A stretch of 64,000 nucleotides of DNA, taken from positions 434,001 through 498,000 of the forward strand of contig NZ_CP080410.1 of NCBI RefSeq assembly GCF_019448255.1. Direction: 5' to 3'. Under the pieces are notes generated by a model that worked only from the letters and a program-made list of their open reading frames with translations, did not search any database and was not told the origin of the DNA. This stretch comes from Qipengyuania flava (GTDB taxonomy: Bacteria; Pseudomonadota; Alphaproteobacteria; Sphingomonadales; Sphingomonadaceae). Positions 34,634 to 40,706 of the stretch are shown here, piece after piece; position 1 is the stretch's first letter; each line of letters begins with the position of its first letter. The translations under genes were made by a program, and so were the position numbers.

Positions 34634-34721
34634 TGTGTGTCTCCTCTTGAAAACGCGCATCAGCACTGGCTGACGAACCCAAGATCGACGATCGCAAAAA
34701 ATCCTCAATAACACCGGTGAC

Positions 34722-34781
34722 TTAGGAGATTTCGGTTAGGCGCACCGGGCTAGCGAAGGCGGCCTAGCACGATGGGCTTAG
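34722..34781. promoter_or_regulatory. 14-bp-periodic [C/T]TAG operator array 1
   Basis: Five tetramers at exactly 14-bp steps: TTAG 34722, TTAG 34736, CTAG 34750, CTAG 34764, TTAG 34778, each separated by 10 unconserved bases. The array starts 89 bp upstream of the precursor D start and lies about 107-166 bp before the response-regulator start on the other side. Similar arrays precede two other peptide genes. It is best read as tandem binding sites for one DNA-binding protein, most simply the adjacent LuxR-type regulator. Confidence 0.65.
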
Positions 34782-34812
34782 CCCGTTTGGGTGGCCCGCT
34801 TGCGGCGGCTGC

Positions 34813-34830
34813 CTAGTCACCATGTGCTAT
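34813..34830. promoter_or_regulatory. CTAG-N10-CTAT site upstream of the response regulator
   Basis: CTAGTCA-CCA-TGTGCTA. The 17-bp core has the same two 7-base arms as the site at 36206-36222 (CTAGTCA-ATC-TGTGCTA), with only the central three bases differing. It lies about 60 bp before the likely TTG start of the response-regulator gene, suggesting autoregulation. Confidence 0.6.
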
Positions 34831-34887
34831 TGGATAATGCGCCGGTTTCAGGGCATGATGTCCCTAAATTTGCAGGAGTTTCAGACG

Positions 34888-35538
34888 TTGAGAATTCAGC
34901 GCGACAACCAGGCGCCGCGGTCCTCGCGAATGATCGTGGCCGATGACCATCCGATCTTCCGTGACGGGATCTCATCCATCCTCGCCGATCTCGATCCCGA
35001 GATCGCGGTGGAACAGGCCGGGACCTTCGACGAGCTGCTCGACGTGGCGGCGCAGGGGCCCAGCCCTTCGCTCTTCCTGCTCGACCTCAATTTCCCGGGC
35101 ATGGACATTGAAACGGCGGTGCCCAAACTGCGGCGCCAGTACCCGCTTGCATCCATCGTGGTGATTTCCATGGCGGACGACCGCCGGTCGACCGAGCACG
35201 TCATGGCCGCCGGGGTCGACGGGTTCATCAGCAAGGCCGCCACGCAGGAGCAGATCCGCGACGGTATTGCGGCCGTGATCGAGGGCGAGTTCGTCAACGT
35301 CAGCGAAGCGGGCGGGATGGCGATCAGCGCCTCGACCTCGCAGTTCTCCGGTCTGACGCCGCGCCAGCTCGATGTGCTGCGCGGGATCGCCCAGGGCCAT
35401 TCGAACAAGCAGATCGCCAAGGACCTGGGCATTTCGCCTTTTACGGTCCGCATCCATGTCTCGGCGCTGCTGCGCGAACTCAGGGTAGAGACCCGGACTG
35501 CCGCCGCGGCTATGGCAACGAAATACGGGGTCCACTAA
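34888..35538 (+). CDS. LuxR/NarL-family response regulator
   Basis: 216 residues from a TTG at 34888, preferred because AGGAG lies 9 bases upstream; ATG codons further upstream have no ribosome site. The receiver has MIVADDHPIF (acidic pair), the phospho-Asp in LFLLDLNFPGMD, a Ser in VVISMADDR and the Lys in FISKAAT. The C-terminal HTH runs LTPRQLDVLRGIAQGHSNKQIAKDLGISPFTVRIHVSALLRELRV. It sits between divergent peptide genes and close to a hybrid histidine kinase, so it is the obvious activator of the locus. A hairpin terminator overlaps its stop. Confidence 0.92.
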   Translation: MRIQRDNQAPRSSRMIVADDHPIFRDGISSILADLDPEIAVEQAGTFDELLDVAAQGPSPSLFLLDLNFPGMDIETAVPKLRRQYPLASIVVISMADDRRSTEHVMAAGVDGFISKAATQEQIRDGIAAVIEGEFVNVSEAGGMAISASTSQFSGLTPRQLDVLRGIAQGHSNKQIAKDLGISPFTVRIHVSALLRELRVETRTAAAAMATKYGVH

Positions 35539-35551
35539 GGGACCCCGTTTT
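35525..35551 (+). terminator. intrinsic terminator of the response-regulator gene
   Basis: Perfect 9-bp stem ACGGGGTCC / GGACCCCGT with loop ACTAAG, followed by TTT. The stop codon TAA lies in the loop, so transcription ends almost at the end of the coding region. Confidence 0.85.
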
Positions 35552-35573
35552 CCTGCGCACTCTACGCAACGAA

Positions 35574-35597
35574 AAAGGGCCGCTTTCGCGGCCCTTT
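35574..35597 (-). terminator. intrinsic terminator of precursor E
   Basis: Perfect 10-bp stem AAAGGGCCGC / GCGGCCCTTT around TTTC, lying 5 bp after the precursor E stop. On the minus strand it is followed by TTTTTCG. It can also back up termination of the response-regulator transcript from the other side. Confidence 0.85.
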
Positions 35598-35601
35598 GCT
35601 C

Positions 35602-35739
35602 TTACCCCTCGGGAATTTCGCTCGGCTCTGTTCCCGGCTTCCAGTCGTCTCCGAAAAGCCAGCGCCAGAAGGTCGTGCCACCGGCGACCTGGTCGATCTC
35701 GATAGCGTCAAGCGAACGCATTTCCTGCGTGGTGTTCAT
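35602..35739 (-). CDS. double-Gly-leader precursor E (short Trp-rich peptide)
   Basis: 45 residues from an ATG at 35739 with GACAGGAGACACACA upstream. The leader MNTTQEMRSLDAIEIDQVAGG is 21 residues and ends Gly-Gly. The mature peptide is only 24 residues, TTFWRWLFGDDWKPGTEPSE plus IPEG, aromatic at the front and acidic at the end. The F-x-x-W-x-FG core and Pro/Glu-rich tail are shared with precursor F. Size, composition and position between regulator and sensor genes would suit a secreted signalling peptide, but a microcin is equally possible. It has its own array, 5' hairpin and terminator. Confidence 0.8.
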   Translation of the reverse strand: MNTTQEMRSLDAIEIDQVAGGTTFWRWLFGDDWKPGTEPSEIPEG

Positions 35740-35746
35740 TGTGTGT

Positions 35747-35789
35747 CTCCTGTCCAAGCAATCGGCGGCATTGGCGCCGTCGACAGGAG
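35747..35789 (-). promoter_or_regulatory. 5'-UTR hairpin masking the precursor E ribosome site
   Basis: On the mRNA, CUCCUGUC (35789-35782) is exactly complementary to GACAGGAG (35754-35747), the Shine-Dalgarno region of precursor E, and an inner CGGCG/CGCCG pairing extends the stem. The fold would hide the ribosome site, so translation may be held low until the structure is opened. Confidence 0.5.
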
Positions 35790-35833
35790 GCATAGTGCGG
35801 GGGTGGAGGGGGCCTTTCACTTGGTCGGGTGGC

Positions 35834-35865
35834 CTAGGCTGCCCGGCCTAGGCGCAAGCGACTAG
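35834..35865. promoter_or_regulatory. 14-bp-periodic CTAG operator array 2
   Basis: Three CTAG tetramers at 35834, 35848 and 35862, exactly 14 bp apart, with weaker matches one step outside on each side (CTTG 35820, CAAG 35876). The nearest is 95 bp upstream of the precursor E start, nearly the same distance as array 1 from precursor D. Confidence 0.65.
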
Positions 35866-35915
35866 TGCACTTGCACAAGGGTGAGGGACGTCCTGCTGGG
35901 CTTGTCGCAAGCACG

Positions 35916-35943
35916 AAAAAGGGGCTGCCTTGGCAACCCCTTT
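35916..35943 (-). terminator. intrinsic terminator of precursor F
   Basis: Read on the minus strand, AAAGGGGTTGCC pairs with GGCAGCCCCTTT (one G-T pair) around AA and is followed by TTTTT minus one or two overlapping bases and CGTGC. It lies about 32 bp after the precursor F stop, separating F from precursor E and making each a single-gene unit. Confidence 0.75.
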
Positions 35944-35974
35944 CCCTCTTCCGCGACCCGGAGTGTCTGTGCGC

Positions 35975-36124
35975 CTACTCGGGCGGTTCATCGCCGGTTT
36001 CCCAAGGCGGCTTGCCAAACGGCCACCAGTCGAAAATGCCGATGGCGGGCGGCAGGTCCGTGCCGCCTGTTACGCGTTCGATCTCGCTCCCGTTCAGCGG
36101 CTGGATTTTGTCCAGTTCTTGCAT
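35975..36124 (-). CDS. double-Gly-leader precursor F (short Trp/Pro-rich peptide)
   Basis: 49 residues from an ATG at 36124 with GACAGGAGACCGACA upstream, almost the same untranslated end as precursor E. The leader MQELDKIQPLNGSEIERVTGG ends Gly-Gly. The mature peptide is 28 residues, TDLPPAIGIFDWWPFGKPP then WETGDEPPE, with three Trp, six Pro and an acidic tail. It is a diverged copy of precursor E. It lies directly downstream of the hybrid kinase gene (109 bp) on the same strand. Role unknown: signal peptide or microcin. Confidence 0.8.
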   Translation of the reverse strand: MQELDKIQPLNGSEIERVTGGTDLPPAIGIFDWWPFGKPPWETGDEPPE

Positions 36125-36143
36125 TGTCGGTCTCCTGTCCAAG

Positions 36144-36175
36144 CCTTGCCGGTCCGACTCGCCGCACCGGCAAGG
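36144..36175 (-). other. 5'-UTR hairpin of precursor F
   Basis: Perfect 10-bp inverted repeat CCTTGCCGGT / ACCGGCAAGG around a 12-base loop, about 20 bases before the precursor F start. It leaves the ribosome site free, unlike the precursor E leader, and may stabilise the mRNA or terminate read-through from the kinase gene. Confidence 0.5.
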
Positions 36176-36205
36176 CAATCATGCAAAGGGGATTGGACGC
36201 TTGCA

Positions 36206-36223
36206 CTAGTCAATCTGTGCTAG
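36206..36223. promoter_or_regulatory. CTAG-N10-CTAG operator 3
   Basis: CTAG at 36206 and 36220, 14 bp apart. The core CTAGTCA-ATC-TGTGCTA repeats both arms of the site upstream of the response regulator. It is 82 bp upstream of the precursor F start and just after the kinase stop codon. Confidence 0.65.
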
Positions 36224-36233
36224 CGCCCGGAAA

Positions 36234-38414
36234 TCAGCCTTGCCGTGCTGCCATCAAGGCAGACCGCAGCTCGGCTGCGCGCAGCGGCTTGGCGAGGATC
36301 AAGCCCGAGTGGGACGCGATCGTCTCGCGAATCTGCGCAGGGTGGTGTCCGGAGATGATGATGATCTGCGTTCCCGTTTCCTCGGCCTGCAACACGAGAT
36401 CATGCCTCCCGGCGAGCGTGCTGCCGCCGCCGAAATCGTAGTCGCTCAGCAGGATGTCGCAGTCGGGTAGGTCTTCGGGCAGCTGCGCGAAGGTCTGCAC
36501 GGTGCAGCCCCACTGCTCGAGCAGCCCGCGGGTCGAGGCGAGCGTTTCCTCGTCGTCATCGGCCAGCGCGACGCGCAGCCCCGACAAGGGCAGCGGGCGA
36601 TCGGCGTTGGCGGCGGCCTTGGCATCTTCCTGTTCGACGACTTCCAGCCCCTCGATCGTGGCGACGGTGCCGCGGCCTTCCTCCGAGCGCAGCGTCAGCT
36701 TGACGTGGAGCATGTCCGCCAGCCGGTTGACGATCGCCAAGCCCAGGCCCTTGTTCTCCGAACTGAGCGTCGACTTGCGCGACGAGCGGAAGAACTCCTT
36801 CTTCACATGCTCCATGTCGCTCGAAGAGATGCCACGTCCGTTGTCGACCACATAGATCGCAAGCCGGCCGGCTTTCATCCGGCACCCGACCAGGACGCCC
36901 TTGCCCGGCGAATACTTGATCGCGTTCGAAACGAGGTTCTGGATCATCGTGCCGATCAGCGCCGGATCGGTGCGTACCATGAGATCGCAGGGCACGAGCC
37001 TCAGGTCGACATTCGCCTGCTCGGCCGACAGTGCGTTCTGGCTATCGATGCCTGCGAGAAGTTCGTTCATCGCCACGGGCCGGATGTCGGTTTGCAGGGT
37101 CCCGCTCTCGATCGCAGCGATATCGAGCAGCGCGCGGAACATCCGGCTGGCGTTGTCGACCGACCAGGAGATTTTCGAGACGAGCTTGGCCTGATCGTCG
37201 CTGAGGTCGGTTTGCGACAGCCGTTCGGCCAGCAGACCGATGGCGTGGATCGGCTGGCGCAGGTCGTGACTGGCCTGCGCCAGGAAGCGCGACTTGGTTT
37301 CCGCCGCGCTGCGGTAGGTCCGCACCGCGCCTTGCCCGCGCTGCCACAGTTTGGCGATGGCGAGGATCAGCAGCAGGAACAGCCCGTGCGAGGTCTGCAC
37401 GAATATCAAGTGCTGCTCGAAGACGATCGGGCTGAGCGCGATGCCGACGAAAGCGACCCCGGCCACGATCCGCCCATAGGGCCGGGGCAAATACATCCAG
37501 GCGAGCCCTGCAAGTACGGCAATGAGGAAGGTGGGCACCCAGCCCAGGACCCGGGGCGGCCCCCTGATCAGGGTCTCGGCAGCCATGACCCAGACCGCCG
37601 CCTTCTCGGTGTAGGTGTCGTTCGGCGTGTCGCGCGTGTCGCGGCCCAGAGTGCTCGTGAAGCTGACGATGACCGGCCGGTTCTCGAACACGCTCGTATC
37701 GAAATCTTCCGCGAGCACTTCTGCCGCGCTGACGCTGGGGATGGTGCCGGGCCTGTAGCTCAGATCGACGTTGATGACGTTGCGCTCGGCACCCCTGGTC
37801 CCGCCGGCAAGGATGGTGGCGAAGGACGGAACGGGGCCGCCGTCCTGCTCCACCGCGAGGGGAACGAAGATCGGCGCGCCGAAGGCATAGGACCGCATGG
37901 TCGCAACAGCCGGCCGGACACGATTGGCGAGCGCTGGGTCGAGGGCGGCCGAGGAATCAACAAAGCTGTCCGCGTCCATCGCCGGGGCGCTTTCCGACAG
38001 GCTGCCGGCGGCTTCGGGCGACAGCTCGACATGCCAGTAGGGCCGCTCGGGTAGCGCTTCGAGCGCCGCCGAAAGCTCGGCAAGGCTGCTAGAATCCTCG
38101 TCCTGGAAATACTGCTGGTCGACCAGGATGACCTCGGGCTCGCTCTGACCCAGCTTGGTCAATAGGGCTGCAAGCTCGCTGCGGGTCCAGCTGCGCGAAG
38201 GCAGGTTGCGTTCTGTTTCCTCATCGATCGCAACGATGATGGCGTTGCCCTCGTAATCCTTGGCGTTGATCGCCGCGGTGACCGAGCTTTGCAGCCAGTC
38301 GTAGGGTTCGAAGGGTTCGATTACCGCGATGAAGGCGGCCAGCAGCGCGAACAGCGCAAGTTCGCGGCGAGAAGGTTTCCTCAATCGCGATTGTCTGGTG
38401 ACGAGGCGGTTCAT
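36234..38414 (-). CDS. CHASE2-domain hybrid sensor histidine kinase
   Basis: 726 residues. One membrane helix at about 18-36 is followed by a large periplasmic CHASE2 domain to about 280 (IIVAIDEETERNLPSRSWTRSELAALLTKL, VILVDQQY), then two or three more helices to about 360. The kinase core has the H box FLAQASHDLRQPIHAIGLLAERL near 384, N box NLVSNAIKYSP, G1 VVDNGRGIS and G2 NKGLGLAIV. A C-terminal receiver (VALADDDEET, D near 655 in LLSDYDF, K in LAKPLR) makes it a hybrid. It probably senses an extracytoplasmic cue, possibly an exported peptide, and controls the LuxR-type regulator nearby. Confidence 0.9.
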   Translation of the reverse strand: MNRLVTRQSRLRKPSRRELALFALLAAFIAVIEPFEPYDWLQSSVTAAINAKDYEGNAIIVAIDEETERNLPSRSWTRSELAALLTKLGQSEPEVILVDQQYFQDEDSSSLAELSAALEALPERPYWHVELSPEAAGSLSESAPAMDADSFVDSSAALDPALANRVRPAVATMRSYAFGAPIFVPLAVEQDGGPVPSFATILAGGTRGAERNVINVDLSYRPGTIPSVSAAEVLAEDFDTSVFENRPVIVSFTSTLGRDTRDTPNDTYTEKAAVWVMAAETLIRGPPRVLGWVPTFLIAVLAGLAWMYLPRPYGRIVAGVAFVGIALSPIVFEQHLIFVQTSHGLFLLLILAIAKLWQRGQGAVRTYRSAAETKSRFLAQASHDLRQPIHAIGLLAERLSQTDLSDDQAKLVSKISWSVDNASRMFRALLDIAAIESGTLQTDIRPVAMNELLAGIDSQNALSAEQANVDLRLVPCDLMVRTDPALIGTMIQNLVSNAIKYSPGKGVLVGCRMKAGRLAIYVVDNGRGISSSDMEHVKKEFFRSSRKSTLSSENKGLGLAIVNRLADMLHVKLTLRSEEGRGTVATIEGLEVVEQEDAKAAANADRPLPLSGLRVALADDDEETLASTRGLLEQWGCTVQTFAQLPEDLPDCDILLSDYDFGGGSTLAGRHDLVLQAEETGTQIIIISGHHPAQIRETIASHSGLILAKPLRAAELRSALMAARQG

Positions 38415-38664
38415 GCGGCGTGTCCCTTAAGCCGGCAGGCGGCGGTGAGCGTTCTGGCCGCGCGATCCCCGTGCGGCCCTGCGACCCTGACCGCCCGGGG
38501 ATAGTGCGCGATCTTCGCGCAAGAACAAGCCTGTACTAGCTCATTCGTCCATAGAACACGTGTGTTATTCTCCCTGCGCGGACCTGGCTGTCAGGGGCAG
38601 GGTCGCCGATGCGTTGAGCAGCAGCTCAGAGGAGAAAAGGGGGGCTTCTGCAGGCGTGGTCAAA

Positions 38665-39267
38665 TCAGGATGCGCCCAATTTCTTGCGCAGGTCCGCGAG
38701 AGTGGTGGGATCGTCTACATCCGCAAGATACTCGGCCGGACAGGTGATCAGTCGCGCATCCTGGAGGAGAGAGCGGGCGCCCTTGTCTCCTTCCAACTGC
38801 ATGAGCTCGTCGAAGCGCGCGCGGTTGAAGCAGGCAGGCGGCATTGGCACCGCCCCCGAAGAGGAGGCGACGACGCCATGTCCTGCCACGCCGTCAGCGG
38901 CGTCCAGCACAGCCCGGAAATGCGCGAGGGGAACCAGCGGCATATCGGCCAGCGCAACCAGAAGGCTGTCCGCTCCTTCCCTCTTCGCAAGCTCCGCTGC
39001 CAGCGCGACCGAGGTGCCCATGCCCTCTGATGCGCGCGGGTTGACGGCGATATCGAAACCAGCGGCTCGCCAGCCTTCAGCGCACGGATGGTCAGCGCTG
39101 CTTGCTATCACCCAGCGGCTCTCTGCCTCGCACCGGGCAAGGGTGTGCGCGGCGTAAAGGCCGAGCGGTTTCCCGCCAAGCTCGGCGGCGAGCTTGTCTT
39201 GCGCGCCGAACCGCTGCGACCGACCAGCCGCAAGCAGGGCAATCGCGACGCGCGGCCGCTCAGCCAT
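38665..39267 (-). CDS. nucleotidyltransferase, MocA-like molybdenum cofactor cytidylyltransferase
   Basis: 200 residues. The GT-A type nucleotidyltransferase start IALLAAGRSQRFGAQDKLAAELGGKPL has the LAAGxSxRxGxxK pattern, and LLVALADMPLVP holds a metal-binding Asp. MocA proteins add CMP to molybdopterin for hydroxylases of the xanthine/aldehyde oxidase family, which fits the neighbouring Moco subunit and XdhC genes. It overlaps xdhC by 8 bp, so both are translated from one message. Confidence 0.82.
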   Translation of the reverse strand: MAERPRVAIALLAAGRSQRFGAQDKLAAELGGKPLGLYAAHTLARCEAESRWVIASSADHPCAEGWRAAGFDIAVNPRASEGMGTSVALAAELAKREGADSLLVALADMPLVPLAHFRAVLDAADGVAGHGVVASSSGAVPMPPACFNRARFDELMQLEGDKGARSLLQDARLITCPAEYLADVDDPTTLADLRKKLGAS

Positions 39268-40204
39268 GGAGCGGGTCGAAAGCGGCGCTTTGGTAAGCGA
39301 GCATGATCTGGCCCAGCGCCGACAGGGCGAGAGTGTGCGGATCGCGCGAGGAATGAAACAGGCCGATGGGTGCGTGGATCGTCTCGATCGCCTCCTGCGC
39401 CACGCCTGCTGCCGCCAGCGCCTCGCACCGCGCCGTATGGGCCGTCCGGCCGCCCATTGCGCCCAGGTAGAAATGGGAAAGATCGAGCGCCGCCTTCATA
39501 AGCGCGATCTCCCAATCGTGATCGTGGAAAAGGAACACGATGGCAGTCCAGGGATCGCTTTCGAGCAACTGCGTGTCGGTGGTTTTCGACAGGCGATGCG
39601 TGCAGATCGCATGCCCTCGCAGGGAGGCTTCGATGCGCTCGTCCGGCGTAAGGGCCTCGACCTCGCAATGGAGGGTGCGGGCCAACAGCGCGAGCGCCTC
39701 GACCCCGGCACCGTGCCCCACGATCATCAGACGCGGAGAGGGCCAGTGCCCGAATGTGCCGGTGTTCGTTTCACGGTCGAACGGCGTATCCCTCCAGCCC
39801 TTGAGAAGCGACGCGCCTCCTGCGTCGATGGCGATGGAGAACGGCTTACGGGCGTCAAGCGCCTCGCAGGCGGTGCGCACTTGGTCGCGCGGCGGATCGG
39901 GCTGGAAATGCAGGTCCAGCCCGCCGCCGCAGGGCAGGCGAATGTCGAGATAGGGCGAGCCGGCGCCGAAGCGCGTGAAGCGCGGCTGCCCTTGCGCAAT
40001 GGCATCCTTTGCCTCTGCGACCACGGCGTTCTCGATGCAGCCGCCCGAAAGCGAGCCTTCGAAGCTGCCGTCCTCGCTCACCGCCATGTGGGTGCCGGGG
40101 TTGCGCATGGACGAGCCTTCGACCGCGCACACGGTCACCAGCGCGGTGCGCGCGCCCTCACGCTGCTTGCGATCGAGGAACCGGAATACGCGCGCTGTGT
40201 CCAC
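39260..40204 (-). CDS. XdhC-family molybdenum cofactor maturation factor
   Basis: 314 residues. N-terminal VTVCAVEGSSMRNPGTHMAVSEDGSFEGSLSGGCIENAVVAEA is the XdhC/CoxI signature, and the second half has a Rossmann-like RLMIVGHGAGVEALALLARTL. XdhC proteins bind and sulfurate the molybdenum cofactor and insert it into hydroxylases; the target is probably the large subunit encoded just upstream. It is 23 bp after the cytochrome c gene. Confidence 0.87.
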   Translation of the reverse strand: MDTARVFRFLDRKQREGARTALVTVCAVEGSSMRNPGTHMAVSEDGSFEGSLSGGCIENAVVAEAKDAIAQGQPRFTRFGAGSPYLDIRLPCGGGLDLHFQPDPPRDQVRTACEALDARKPFSIAIDAGGASLLKGWRDTPFDRETNTGTFGHWPSPRLMIVGHGAGVEALALLARTLHCEVEALTPDERIEASLRGHAICTHRLSKTTDTQLLESDPWTAIVFLFHDHDWEIALMKAALDLSHFYLGAMGGRTAHTARCEALAAAGVAQEAIETIHAPIGLFHSSRDPHTLALSALGQIMLAYQSAAFDPLHG

Positions 40205-40227
40205 GGATCGGCCGCGCAGGCTGCGGA

Positions 40228-40692
40228 TCAGGCGCCGAGGCTGGCGAGGTAAGCGATGATGGCCGCGCGGCGTTCATCGTCGGCGACAGCCCCGGCGGAC
40301 ATGGACGTCCCGGGAACCTTCGCAGTGGGATTTTCGAGGAAAGCGTCGAGCTCGGTCTCGTCCCACACGATGCCGGAGGCGGCCATGGCTTCGGAATAGC
40401 CGAAGCCTTCCAGCGTGCCCGCGGCCCGCCCGACGACGCCGTTGAGGTTGGGGCCGACACCCGAGCCGCCGCCGGCTTCGACGCTGTGGCAGGCCGAGCA
40501 AACGGCAAAGGCGGCCTGTCCTGCGGCAACCAGGTCGGCGCCGGCGTCCGCCACAGGGGCGGCGGGTGCTGCCTCGCCCGGTTCGCGAACGACGATCTGT
40601 TCGACCGGCGGTTCTTCGGACGATCCGCAGGCGGTCAGGGTGAGGGCGCCCGCGAGAGCGAGCATGGCGGCGTGGTGACGCTTGGCGATCAT
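40228..40692 (-). CDS. c-type cytochrome lipoprotein
   Basis: 154 residues with a lipoprotein signal ending L-T-A-C22 and a Pro/Ala/Glu linker, so it is probably membrane-tethered in the periplasm. The haem site CSACH (CxxCH) is near 66, the distal Met is likely in GTSMSAG, and GVGPNLNGVVGR fits the class I cytochrome c (cytochrome c552/c2 type) core. It should accept electrons from the molybdenum hydroxylase encoded 14 bp upstream and pass them to the respiratory chain. Confidence 0.88.
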   Translation of the reverse strand: MIAKRHHAAMLALAGALTLTACGSSEEPPVEQIVVREPGEAAPAAPVADAGADLVAAGQAAFAVCSACHSVEAGGGSGVGPNLNGVVGRAAGTLEGFGYSEAMAASGIVWDETELDAFLENPTAKVPGTSMSAGAVADDERRAAIIAYLASLGA

Positions 40693-40706
40693 GGTGTCGT
40701 GTCCAA

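Noticed and set aside
36705-38054. Plus-strand frame of about 450 codons inside the histidine kinase gene
   Set aside because: The kinase frame contains complete H, N, G and receiver motifs; the antisense product shows no domain.
38536-38556. CTAG-N10-CATA near the histidine kinase promoter as a fourth operator array
   Set aside because: Only one true CTAG is present and the second tetramer differs at two positions, so it is not distinguishable from chance.
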